Positions 1 to 11,006 of a stretch of DNA of 64,000 nucleotides are shown piece after piece. The stretch is from Tragulus kanchil. Taxonomy: Eukaryota; Chordata; Mammalia; Artiodactyla; Tragulidae. Below the pieces are notes generated by a model, which was not told where the DNA came from, searched no databases, and saw only the letters and a list, made by a program, of their open reading frames with translations. The stretch lies in NCBI GenBank assembly GCA_022376925.1, contig JAIOJX010000004.1, positions 172,451,501-172,515,500 on the forward strand, read 5' to 3'. Each line of letters opens with the position of its first letter. Positions within the stretch are counted from its first letter, which is position 1. A program made the translations under genes and the position numbers.

Positions 1-639
1 CGCCAGCCCCCCTCTCTTTACCCGAATGGCACCGTCTAGCCCTCACGGGCTGCTGCTGGCCTGCAGGGGCAGGGGGCGGGCCCGGCCGGAGCGGGGCGTG
101 GAGGGGAGCACCGAGGGCAGCACTGGGGGTCAGGCGGAGGCCAGTCCACCAGCGCAGGCCCAGCCTCCGGAGGCGCCCAGCGGGGAGGAGGGGGTGGCCA
201 GGGCACAGCCGGAGTTCCGTGGTCCTGTCACAGGGGCACGGGGCTGAGGCGAGAGAGCGAAAGGGCAGTGGAGAGACGCCCTGCACGATGCCGAGCGACG
301 GTGCCCCAGGGACACACAGACCTGCTGAGGGTCAGCGACAGTCTGCCTCTGTCCTTCAGCTCCTGTCTGTACAGCCAGAGAAGTGACAGCCTGGGCCTGG
401 GCTGGGGCCAGGTGGATGGGCAGGTGTTGAGGGCCTGACGTGCAGGGCCACTGTGCCCCAGCGGCACGGTATAGACTGAGACTCGGCACCTTCCGCTCTA
501 ACCATAGAGAATAATTTGTGTAAATCACCACTTTCCCTTGTCGCCTTGGCTGCTGGGGAGCTCTGAGCCAAAGCTGTGGGGTCATCTCTTGTTCCACTTA
601 GACCTAGTTCTTTCCTTTTTAAAAAACTTTTTAAAAAAC

Positions 640-832
640 TTGATTGTATTTATTTATCCTGTTATTTTTGGCTGTGCTGGGTCTTCACTGCCTTTGTAGT
701 GTTCTCTTTAGTTGTGGCACACAGGTCTTGTTGCCCTGATTCATGTGGGATCTTAGTTCCCAGACCAGGGATCGAACCCACATCCCCCGCATTGGAAGGC
801 AGACTCTTAGCCACTGGGCCACCGGGGAGCCC
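640..832 (-). mobile_element. CHR/Bov-tA-type tRNA-derived SINE, partial
   Basis: Read on the - strand it begins GGGCTCCCCGGTGGCCCAGT, has the box-B-like GGTTCGATCCCTGGTC-type segment (ATCGAACCC on +, near 770-778), and ends in the T-rich tract near 650. The middle of the body is shortened compared with the copy at 1191-1527. Confidence 0.75.
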
Positions 833-1190
833 ATTTCCCTTCATCAGTTACCTCTACCTTTCTATGCCACGTCCTGTGGCATCTTGGTGGTGTGTCCACA
901 TCCTTTCTGGGCAAGTGATCCCTGACTCCTTCCTTTGGGCTCCTCAGCCCCTCAGCCCCTCAGAGGCCCCACCCCGAACCATACCGAATCCTGCCTTTGG
1001 GGGCAGGCCAGCCAGGCCCAGGAGGCTCACGCCCTCGCCCTGGGCTCGAACCCCTCCTCCCCGCCTGCTGGCGTGTCGAGGCCGCCCCCGCCCCCGCAGG
1101 CCTGCTTCCTCCAGGTCACTGCCTCTCGCGAGGCAGCAGGACGGAAAGACTGGGGCCCGGCACCGCTGGCGGCCGCCAGCGTCCCTCCTG

Positions 1191-1527
1191 TTTTTCTCTT
1201 TGTTTGCTTGGTTTGGGTGCGCTGGGTCCTTTGGGCTGTGCGGCTTTCTCTGGCTGCAGGGAGCGGGGCCGCCCTCCAGCTGCTGGGCCTGGACGTGCCG
1301 CCGCAGTGGCCTCCCTTGCCGTGGGCTCGGGCTCTAGGACGCAGGGGCTTTGGCAACGGCGACGCATGGCTCCGTGGCTGCGGTTCCCAGGCTCTAGGGC
1401 GCCGGCTCGACGGCTGGGGTGCCCAGGCTCAGGTGCTCTGCGGCATCTTCCTGGGCCAGGGATTGAACTGTGTCCCCTGCCCCGGCAGGTGGCCTCTCCA
1501 CCATTCTCTGAGCCACCGGGGAAGCCC
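1191..1527 (-). mobile_element. CHR-type tRNA-derived SINE, near full length, diverged
   Basis: On the - strand it starts GGGCTTCCCCGGTGGCTCAG and continues with the characteristic internal repeats of GGCTCTAGG/CTGCGG-type units, ending near the CTTTGTTTGCTTGG tract at 1200-1213. It is strongly GC-shifted relative to family consensus. Confidence 0.7.
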
Positions 1528-4500
1528 TCTCTTGATTTGGGTCTTGGCTCGTCTCCTTCAGGCTGGCCCCCAGGCTCCCGAGTGCAGGGGCGGCGGGCGC
1601 ACAGCACAACACCCTGCACCCAGCCCTGACGATGCCTCTCGAGAGGCCGCTGTACGGACCGCACCCCAGCCGCTTTCCCAGGGAGCTCAGGCTAGCCAGG
1701 AGACGGGGGACGGAACAAGCCCCGGGACAGCGAGAGCTCGGGGGCGGGGCCGTCAGGAGAGGCTGCCCGGAGGAGGGGGCCTCACAGGGGCGACCAGAAG
1801 CTGAGCCAGTCAGAAGAAGGCGGTGAGGGGAGAGCAGGCGGGCGGAGGGCTGTGAGCAGTGGTCCCGACAGGCGGACCCGTGGCCCTTCTTGTGGCCGAG
1901 AGCCGAGAGGGCCCTCAGGGGCAGGCCCCGTGAACCTGGGCCGGCGGCGCACGGGGCCCTGTGTCCGCGTCCGCAGCTCCCATGAGCCCGGGCAGGAGGG
2001 AGCAGGCAGAAAGCTCAGGAGGCACTGGGGAGTCATGGAAGGTTCTGGGAGGAGGGCGTGCCGAGTGCTCACGCGCTCACTCGGAGCGCAGCCCTGACCT
2101 GGCCGTTCCGTTGGACCTGAGGCCCCTCTGACCAGTGAGCCTGGTCTCCTTGCCTGATGGCCGGGTGTGCCTTTCTCCCTGCCGCTGGCTCCCCAAGCCC
2201 CTACGCCCGCCAGGCCGCAGCAGAGAGTAGGGCGGTAAGTCTGGGGAGGATAACCCACGCTGGCCAGATTTTGACACTAAAATAGATTTTGAAAAACATA
2301 GCCGAGACAACAGTTTGGGAAGAAAAACAACAGAAGAAACTTCTAGAAGCCAGAGCCCCACCAGCGTCAGTTCACGTCCGGAACAATGGCTCAGGGGAGA
2401 GGACAGGCCGGTGACACTGGCCTGACCCAGCTGCAGGCCTCCGGGCGGTGGACACAGAGCCTCAGGCCTGGGCGGGCGGGGCCCTGGGGCCGGGCAGGGC
2501 TGACCGGCGAGCCCGCCCTGGGGTCTCAGTGCGAGAGCCGCGCGCTCGTCCCGCTCTGCAGCAGGGGAGGCGGTCCTGGAGGGGCCGGAGAACGGCTCCT
2601 CTTTTTCAGATGCCCCAGCAGGGCTGTCCAGGGGTGGAGGCGTGGGTGACCCCGGGGGACCCGGCTGGACGAAGGCCCCCGCGTCTGCCTGCCTGGACAG
2701 AGGGCGTGGGAGGCCGGGCTAGGAGTCGGGCACCCCGGAGAAGGAGGACGCGGAGCTGCCTCCCTCGACCCCGTCGGTCAGGCCGCGCGGTGCCTGCGAG
2801 TCCCCGGGTCGTGTCTGACTCTGGCAGCCCGCCCGGCTCCTCTGCCCGTGGGATTCTCCGGGCGGGAACCCGGAGCCAGGGCTCTGCCAGAGCCCAGTGC
2901 CGGAAACAAACAAATGGATTCCGTTTTCCCCTCTGGACGCGGCCGTCTTTCCTCGGAATGCCCGGGGTGGGGCACGGGAACGTGCTGTGTGATCAGACTG
3001 GGGAGTCGCCGCCCCTGCAGCCCCTGCCCGGGTGGGCGCCACGGGGCCCAGCGACACCGGGTCCCCAGGTGTGACTTCAGCAGCAGCCCACCCACCGGGC
3101 CCCGCGCCGGGAGTCTCGGGCCCAGGCCTCCTGGGACCAGAGCTGAAGGCTTTGAACCTCACAGCTGACTTATTTGCCTTCGGGCAGGAGGCTGTGGACT
3201 TGGAAGTCGGGTCTGAGCCCTTCTCCCCTCTGGCTCTCTCCCTCCGCCTTGGCTGGGAGGCGCCCGTCGGCAGGACGGCCAGTGGCGGCTGGCCTCCCCA
3301 GCTGGGTGACTCTCCCCACGGTGGGAGAGTTGGGGCGGCGGGATAGGACCCGGAGGCTGCGCCGGGAGGCAGGGCCTGCTCACTTCAGGTCTGGGGTGGT
3401 CCTGGGGGGAGCCCAGCTGGGTGGCCCTCCCCCGGTCCTCCTCTCCAGGCCCCCGGGTGCTGGGGGGCCGTGACCCCTGCACGGACGCGGAGGCTGAGCT
3501 GGGTTCAGGGTCCCCCAGGCCCCGCCCGCCCTGGGCAGGAGCCGCTTCCGCCGCAGGGAGGACAATGCGCTGGCGGGGGGCGGTGGCCCCGGCCAGACCC
3601 CGCCCACCGCAGCCACGCGGGAGCCGGAACGCGGAAGCCAGCGCGTCCTGGAGTGACCCCGCCGCTGGCGCTGGGGGCCAGGGCCAGGGCCCAGAGGAGG
3701 GGCCTCCACTTTATGCAGCGGAGTCTTTCCAGCCTTAAAGCGAAGAGGGCCTGGAACTCTCCTGGGGGCGGGCCGGGGGGACTCGAGAAGCGCTCGGTCC
3801 CGGGCTGGCGCCTCTTCCAGTCCTCGGCCTCGGGCTCTGCTGAGTTTCTGCCACGGGGCGTGGGCACGGGCTGCCGTCTGACCGTGGCGATCGCTTCCAG
3901 GTCCCTGAAGGCCACCTCACTCTGGCGGCAGCGCAGGGGCCTCCCCGGCCACCTCGCCTCCTCCTGCAGGGCTTCCTGCGCCGGCCGCCCTTCCTCCCCC
4001 TCGCCAGCCCGATGCGCACAGACTCTGGGTCCCGCAGTAACCGTGGGCCAGCGCGAGCGCTCCCGACAGCCCCGCCCCGCCCCGCCCCCACTGCCATCCC
4101 CCCAGAAGGCGCCTCCAAGCAGGCTCAGCTCTCGGGTCCCCAGGCCCCGGGCCCTCTGCCGGCGCACAGCACGCCCCGAGGCTCGCGGCTGCTCTCCCTC
4201 GGGCCCAAGGCTGGGGAGAGGGTCCCAGTGGCTGAGGGCCAGGGTCAAAGCCGCGACGACCCCTTTCCTCTGCAGCCCCGGGGCTCGCCCTGGAGACGGG
4301 AGTGTGTGTGTGTGTCTGAGTGTGTCTGAGCGTGTGGCCCACCACCGCCTGGAGCACACACACGGGGCTCCGCCCTTGCTCTGCTGACCCGCTCGCCACG
4401 TCCCTCTGGACGCCCCCTGGAAGTGCTGCCTTCTCCCCGGCCCGTCGCCTCCGTGACTGCCCTGGACCCTGGGGACCCGGTGTCTCCCTCCTGCCCGAGC

Positions 4501-5603
4501 TCCCGAGGAAGCGCGCGGAGCACCACCAGCCACAGGAGGCAGGCATCTCGGGCTCCCCTGCACAGCCCTAGGAGGCTAACGAACGCATAATCATTCCAAT
4601 GCAACAGAAGGGAAACTAGGGAGAGGAGAGGCGGGAGCCCCAGGGGTGGGAGAGGCGGGGGTGGCCAAGGCCATCGTCACGGACACCAGGTTGGTGGCCC
4701 CTCAAAAATGAAACATCTTCTGTAAGCAGCAGTCCACCCCGGCGCACCCCCGGCACCAGAGAGCAGGCTCTCGTGCTGCCCACCCGCCCTGTCCACAGCG
4801 ACACCCGCCCCAGCGGCCAGCAGACGGCCCCGCGGCGGCCCCAGCGGTGAATGGAGCACTGCACTCCGCGGCCCGCGCTCACCCAGCCCCTCAGCCGGGG
4901 GCCCCGCCGCCTCCCATTCAGCGTCCTCGGCCCCGGAGAGGGTCATTCCCGGGACCCAGGCAGCCCCGCCGCCCCGTGGGGAGCCCCCTTCTGAGGCCGT
5001 CCTGCCTCGGCCTCCCCGCCTGGGAGAGGGTCCCCTGCCTCCACGGGGCTGCCCGGTGCCCAGCCTCAAGCTCGGTGGCCCTGGGCCGCGTCCTTTCCTG
5101 GCCGCAGAGCGCCCTCTGGTGGGAACACTGGGGGCTGTCCGGGACTCGGGGAGCCCAGGGCTGGGCTGCGCCCCCCAGGTCAAGCGCAAGAGGCCAGGGG
5201 CTGTCGGGGGCCAAAGACCGGCTCACATGCGTCCCAGGAACCGGAGGGAGAGCACACTGGGCAGGGTGGCGTCGGGGAAGGGGACCCGTGGCCCCTCAGG
5301 AGCTGATGGCGTTATTGTCCCTACAGTTAAGACAAGGCCAGAAGGGGAGGTGCCACCAGGCCCCCACCGCAGGGGCCCGCGTCCCCCACGCCTCAGCCCC
5401 CAGCCCGGGCAGCCCTCTACGCCTAGGGACAGTCAGGTCCTCAGCCCCCGGCCTGGCCCAGCCGCAGTCACCCCGTGCTGATCCTGCCTCCCCAGAGGAG
5501 AGGGAGAGCCCGCCCTCCTCACTCAGGGCAAAGAGGCCCCAGGGCCCAGGGCTGAGGGCCAGCGAGGAAGGGGGCGATGCTGAGACCTATAATAAGAAAC
5601 ACA
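1528..5603. other. Upstream intergenic DNA, no gene recognised
   Basis: GC-rich sequence with scattered CpG, most dense at 3460-4210. Frames up to 352 codons exist on the - strand here but have no recognisable domain, are rich in R, G, P and A, and coincide with GC-rich stretches. One (TG)n tract. Nothing else seen. Confidence 0.6.
4301..4340 (+). repeat. Imperfect (TG)n tract
   Basis: GTGTGTGTGTGTGTCTGAGT repeated imperfectly to GAGCGTGTGG. Confidence 0.85.
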
Positions 5604-5737
5604 GGGACTTCCCTGGTGGGCCAGTAGTTAAGACTCCATGCTTCCAATGCAGGGGCCACAAGTTTGATCCCGGATCAGAGAACTAAGATTTCACACGTTG
5701 GCCAAAAATTTTTTTTAAAAAGGCAAAAAAAGTAAAA
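5604..5737 (+). mobile_element. Short tRNA-derived SINE (Bov-tA type)
   Basis: Starts GGGACTTCCCTGGTGGGCCA, has the promoter-like TTTGATCCCGGATC segment near 5662, and ends in TTTTTTTTAAAAAGGCAAAAAA. It is complete but has only the tRNA-related head and A-rich tail. Confidence 0.75.
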
Positions 5738-5874
5738 GGCTCAACTAAGGCTGTCTTCCTCCAGGAAGCCTTCCCTGAACAGCCCGCCTGGCCTCCTTGG
5801 GGCTCCGAGGGCCTTGGGCTCTTGTTAGTTTCTGGGGCCTCTTCCCAGGAGGGCAGAGCCACCCAGCGCCCTGG

Positions 5875-8051
5875 ACAGCACGACCTGCCCATCAAACGCG
5901 ATGGGTGGTCCCCTTTCTTCTGCCGCTGTGGTCAGGGCTGGGAATGAGCCTCTGTCCCAAACGAGCGAGATGCGAGGCCCAGAGGGGCCGGAGACCCGCC
6001 CGTGGCCTCCTCTCGACTGGAGCAGCCTTGGGACGCAGCCCAGTCTCTGGCCTCCTCAGCCCGGGTGCCGGGCCCCAGGGGGCGTGACAGCAGCCTCAGG
6101 ACCTCATGAAGTCTGCACGCCTCTCTCTGGGCTCATCAAAGCTCACCTGGCCAGAGAAAGCGGCACGGGGCCGGGGGACCCCGTCCCCCAGAGGACGGCA
6201 GCGTCCTCACAGGCGGGATCAAAGGCCCGGCACAGCGACTCAGGCACTAGCGCACCTGGTGCCCGCGGAGAGTTTCCGGCACCTTCCTCCCCTGGCTCAG
6301 GTCAAGCTCCTCCAGGCCGGATCTGAGAGAAGCCCGCATCCAGACACCTGCCCAGCCAGGAGACCAGTTAGAGGTGCGGGTCTGAGACCTGTTCATTGGC
6401 ATCACGCCGACTTCCACCCCCTAAAATCTTTCCTGTGCTGTCTCCAGTCTTGAGGGAGGCTGTCCTAAAAGCCCCACCCCTCAGGAAAAAATCGGGTGGC
6501 TCTGCCCCTCCAGGGGAGCTGCCACAGAAACCAAGAGCCTAGGGCCGTGGAAGCCCCAGGGAGGACAGCCCCAGTTGGGGGGATCAGGGAAGACTTTCTG
6601 GAGGAGGGCAACCTTTACCAAGTCCTGAAGGGGCTCCTCCCAGTCCCACCGCAGGGGGCCCGGCCGCCCACCTGGAGGACGAGGAGGCGGGCAGGCCTGC
6701 CATCCCCGTGGCCCGTCGGCTCTCTCTCGGACTCAAAAGAGGAAGGCTCTGAACTCCGCTGGTGCTTAGTGGTTGGGACTTCACCTTCCAATGCAGGGGG
6801 TGCACGTTCGATCCCTCCTCAGGGAGCTGAGATCCCACATGTCTCACAGCCAAGAGAAAAGAAAAAACATAGAGCAGAAGCGATACGAATAAATTCAACA
6901 AACCCTGTAAAATGGTCCACATGCAAAAATCATCTCGGTTAACAAGGGCCGGGGTCACGGACAGCACGACCTGCCCATCAAACGCGATGGGTGGTCCCCT
7001 TTCTTCTGCCGCTGTGGTCAGGGCTGGGAATGAGCCTCTGTCCCAAACGAGCGAGATGCGAGGCCCAGAGGGGCCGGAGACCCGCCCGTGGCCTCCTCTC
7101 GACTGGAGCAGCCTTGGGACGCAGCCCAGTCTCTGGCCTCCTCAGCCCGGGTGCCGGGCCCCAGGGGGCGTGACAGCAGCCTCAGGACCTCATGAAGTCT
7201 GCACGCCTCTCTCTGGGCTCATCAAAGCTCACCTGGCCAGAGAAAGCGGCACGGGGCCGGGGGACCCCGTCCCCCAGAGGACGGCAGCGTCCTCACAGGC
7301 GGGATCAAAGGCCCGGCACAGCGACTCAGGCACTAGCGCACCTGGTGCCCGCGGAGAGTTTCCGGCACCTTCCTCCCCTGGCTCAGGTCAAGCTCCTCCA
7401 GGCCGGATCTGAGAGAAGCCCGCATCCAGACACCTGCCCAGCCAGGAGACCAGTTAGAGGTGCGGGTCTGAGACCTGTTCATTGGCATCACGCCGACTTC
7501 CACCCCCTAAAATCTTTCCTGTGCTGTCTCCAGTCTTGAGGGAGGCTGTCCTAAAAGCCCCACCCCTCAGGAAAAAATCGGGTGGCTCTGCCCCTCCAGG
7601 GGAGCTGCCACAGAAACCAAGAGCCTAGGGCCGTGGAAGCCCCAGGGAGGACAGCCCCAGTTGGGGGGATCAGGGAAGACTTTCTGGAGGAGGGCAACCT
7701 TTACCAAGTCCTGAAGGGGCTCCTCCCAGTCCCACCGCAGGGGGCCCGGCCGCCCACCTGGAGGACGAGGAGGCGGGCAGGCCTGCCATCCCCGTGGCCC
7801 GTCGGCTCTCTCTCGGACTCAAAAGAGGAAGGCTCTGAACTCCGCTGGTGCTTAGTGGTTGGGACTTCACCTTCCAATGCAGGGGGTGCACGTTCGATCC
7901 CTCCTCAGGGAGCTGAGATCCCACATGTCTCACAGCCAAGAGAAAAGAAAAAACATAGAGCAGAAGCGATACCGCAATAAATTCAACAAACCCTGTAAAA
8001 ATGGTCCACATGCAAAAATCATCTTTCGGTTAACAAGGGCCGGGGTCACGG
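5875..8051 (+). repeat. Tandem duplication 1 (about 1.09 kb unit), likely assembly artefact
   Basis: Copy A 5875-6960 is followed directly by copy B 6961-8051. The copies agree base for base until the last ~90 bases. There A lacks five bases relative to B: CG and a further base near 6886, one A in a run near 6910, and two T in a run near 6935. Unique sequence resumes after 8051. The homopolymer losses at the inner end of copy A look like low-quality contig-end sequence. Confidence 0.95.
6757..6941 (+). mobile_element. Bov-tA-type SINE (second copy 7843-8032)
   Basis: Contains GGTGCTTAGTGGTTGGGACT, TTCGATCCCTCCTCAGGGAG and an A-rich tail running through AAATTCAACAAACCCTGTAA. It lies at the inner end of duplication 1, so it appears twice. 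The first copy's tail carries the indels that mark the join. Confidence 0.7.
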
Positions 8052-10005
8052 AGCAGAGCGGCGTCTGTGTCCCGGGGCCCTGGAGAGGCCCTGGCGTCTG
8101 CGGTCGGTGCGGGCACAGGCGAGATGCCCTCCTCACAGGTGCACTCCGTGCATCCCAGGCCCACTCAGCGCGGCCCCGGGGAGGCAGCGGGCACGCAGTT
8201 CATGGTGGGGAACCCGGGGCCCAGAAGAGCCCGGTGCCCACAGCCCATCGCCGTGACCTGCCCCGCCCCGACCTCCTGCTTGCTCTCCAGGAGCTCAGGG
8301 GCCCACTGTGAGGGCCCCCAGCCCCGCTTCCCCACCACGCCAGGCCTGGGGGTGCGGCACGCCAGGTGCCGAGGAAGGAAGCAGAATCCGGTGAGCCAGA
8401 GCGAGCCCACCACCTCTTCATTCCTCTGCCGGCCAACCACTCATTCATTCCTTCCCCACCACGAGACGCCACCTGTGGTCGGGGCACGGGGCATCGGCGC
8501 TGGCCCCGGCTTCAGCGCTGGTGACTGCCTCCCTCTGGGCGAGGCCCAGAGCTCTCCAGACCCCAGGGCATTTTCTGGACCAGGACAGGAGACGGCCCGG
8601 ACGCCCGGAGTGCTGCCCTCTGGTGGCCTGTGTGCATCTCAGCCCAAGGTGAGCGGTCTCCACGAAGCATGGATCAGCGTGCCCACCTCGCCAGCGCCCT
8701 GACTCGTGGGACGGATGCTGGCGAGGAAGTCTGGACGGCCAGGCCAGGGACCGAGGCCCCAGGGCCGGATGCTGGCTCCCCAGGCTGCAGCTGTGGGAGC
8801 AGGAGCAAGACGAGAACCCCGGGGCAGCCTCGGCCACACGAGCTCCAAGGCCCTGGGCACTAGGTGGGTGCACTCGGGCTCCGACCCTTGCTTGGCCACG
8901 GGGTGACCCTGGAGGTCCTTTCCCTCCCCGAGTCTCCGCCTTCCCACCCTTAAAGCCAGGGTCTCCGTCTAAACACTTTGGCCATGAGTCGAAGTCTTTG
9001 TTGTTCATGAGTCACGTGGGGTGTGGGGTGAGAATGCACATCCCCAGGCGTCACTGTGGTCAGTGGTCGGCCCTGGTGCCCTGGCTCTTGGTGCCTGAAA
9101 CAAAGAACAAACACCCCGTGGCTTTGAGGGGATCAGCCTGGCAAATAGGATTATGGCTCCAATGCAATTACGTTTCAGACAGTTAACTCAGCTCCTCAAC
9201 GATGAGTCCCTCGGTGAGAAAGGGGCGTCCCCTCCCCCACGTGACTGGCCACGCATTCTCTGAGAGGCTGGGAAAGCAAGTGACTCAGCCCGGGTTTCTA
9301 AAGAATCCTCGGCTTAAGAGGCATGAAAAATGCATGACGTCCAACGCCGTGGCAAAGTGATGGCAGGAGGCCTGAACGTGTTTGCATTAGATGGTGAGGC
9401 CTTGCCTGCACCCCGCCCCGGGTCAGCGGCTTTGCCCTGAGCAGCCCGGGCTGGGTCTGACTCACAGCTCTCTCGCGAACCGGGGTGGCTGGGGTGGGGG
9501 TGCCCACTTGCCCCCTTGTTCCCTCAGCACAGAGCTTCCAGGTCTGACTGCAGGCTGGGGCGCAGCTGAGAGCCCAGGGAGGCGCGTCTGGGCGACCGGC
9601 TGTCTGCGGGCTGAGTGGGTGGGCGACGGGCCGTCGGAGCCGATCACGGGAGGGGAGAAGCCGGCGATGGTGTGCTCCGGGCCGCACCTCCCCAGGCGCC
9701 TCCCGTGTGACCTGGGTCTGGTGCTGCTCAGCCCGAAGATGACATTTCCCACCTCCCTTGCAGCTAGATGTGACCACGTGATCCCGTTCTGGCCACGTGA
9801 CCCCGGTCTGGCCAATGAGAAGTAAGGGGAGTGTCCAAGAACCGGACCGGCATGCCCTGCTGTGGTCCCTTTCCCATCCAGCTGCCTGGGAAGCAGATGT
9901 GATGGCAGGGCTCCAGCAGCCACGCTGGCATCTAAAGGGAAGGAACCCATGTTCAGGAAGGAGAGTGGTGAGCTGAGCTGGCAGGACCCTGATCTCTGAT
10001 GACAG
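8052..10005. other. Upstream intergenic DNA with possible regulatory motifs
   Basis: Single-copy sequence. TGAGTCACGTG at 9008-9018 fuses an AP-1 and an E-box motif. CACGTG occurs again at 9775-9780 and 9794-9799, with CCAAT at 9812; that stretch may belong to an old interspersed repeat. A MIR-like inverted fragment may lie at 8880-8990. No coding exon recognised. Confidence 0.5.
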
Positions 10006-10012
10006 GTATGGC

Positions 10013-10300
10013 GTTTTTTTTTGTTTTGTTTTGTTTTTAATTTTGACCTCTTTTATTGGGTTTTTATTTGTTTATTTTCATCTTTATTCTTTGGCCTGTG
10101 TGGGCCTCCCATCGCAGTGGTCTCTCGTTGCAGAGCACAGGCTCCGGGCGCATGCGCTCCAGAGCTCCGGCTCGGTGATTGGACACACCGGTCCAGCCAC
10201 TCCGCGGCACGTGGGATCTTCTCAGGCCAGGGATCGAGCCGGCGCCCCTTGCACTGCAAGGCGGTGTCCCCACCCACTAGACCACCAGGGGAGCCCCCAT
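10013..10300 (-). mobile_element. tRNA-derived SINE, GGCCTGTGTGGGCC-tailed subtype
   Basis: On the - strand: tRNA-like head (CTGGTGGTCTAGTGGGTGGG), GATCCCTGGCCTGAGAAGAT, then a body containing CTGGACCGGTGTGTCCAAT and GATGGGAGGCCCACACAGGC, and an A-rich tail. It is flanked by GTATGGC direct repeats (10006-10012 and 10301-10307), so it is an intact insertion. Confidence 0.85.
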
Positions 10301-10307
10301 GTATGGC

Positions 10308-11006
10308 CTTTTCCCCAGCCCTCACTTGCCCACATCTCGAGTTCTTTCATGGAAAAGAAAAACCATCTCTCTTGCCTAAGCACTGCTGTTTTGAGTTTCG
10401 CTGTAAAAGGAAGTCAAACCTAATCAGAGCTGGTCGAACGGGGAAGAAGTGGTGAAGAAGAGAGAACATGAAGACCAGAGGCGTGGTCAGGCTGGAGGAC
10501 TGCGTGTGGTCTGAGGGCTCACACAGGACCTGGTCAGTCGTCGTGGATGACTGGCCGGGTCAGGACCTGACCCTGGTGCAAAGCCTCCTGCGCGAAGGAC
10601 AGGGGCTGGGGCTGCACCCACTGGACCAAAGGCCTGGAGGGCCCTGGGGCCTGACGAGTAGGGTGGGGGTGTCAGACAGTGACCCCGGGGGGCACCACAG
10701 TCTAAAGGAGCGAGAGGCACTGTCCTTAGTCCTCCAAGGCCCATCGTCCCCTGCTCCTCGCCCGGGTCTGAGAGCCCACCTCTCCTAGAAAGCGGAAGCC
10801 GGCCCGGCCAGCAGCCCAGCCCACGACCAGGGCTCCCTGCCGCTCGTCGCTGAGTGTGGCCAGCATCAGTGGAATGTGGGCAGAGGGAATGCGGATGCTG
10901 TGTCACGGGCTTAAAAGGAAATCGCTTATTTGGAATTTTCTGCCTCCGCCAGGCGGAAGCTCCAAAGCCCCCGTGCCCGTTGGAGCCTGGCTGACTCAGC
11001 CGTGTG
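10308..11006. other. Upstream intergenic DNA, nothing recognised
   Basis: Single-copy sequence with no recognisable exon or repeat. Confidence 0.5.

Noticed and set aside
3505..4563. 352-codon open frame on the - strand upstream of WNT7B
   Set aside because: GC-rich by-product with no domain, no splice structure and no recognised relative.
9775..9816. Paired CACGTG boxes plus CCAAT as a clock-type enhancer
   Set aside because: The surrounding GTTCTGGCCACGTGACC and CTGGCCAATGAGAAGTAAG sequence resembles an old interspersed repeat, so the motifs may simply be inherited from it.
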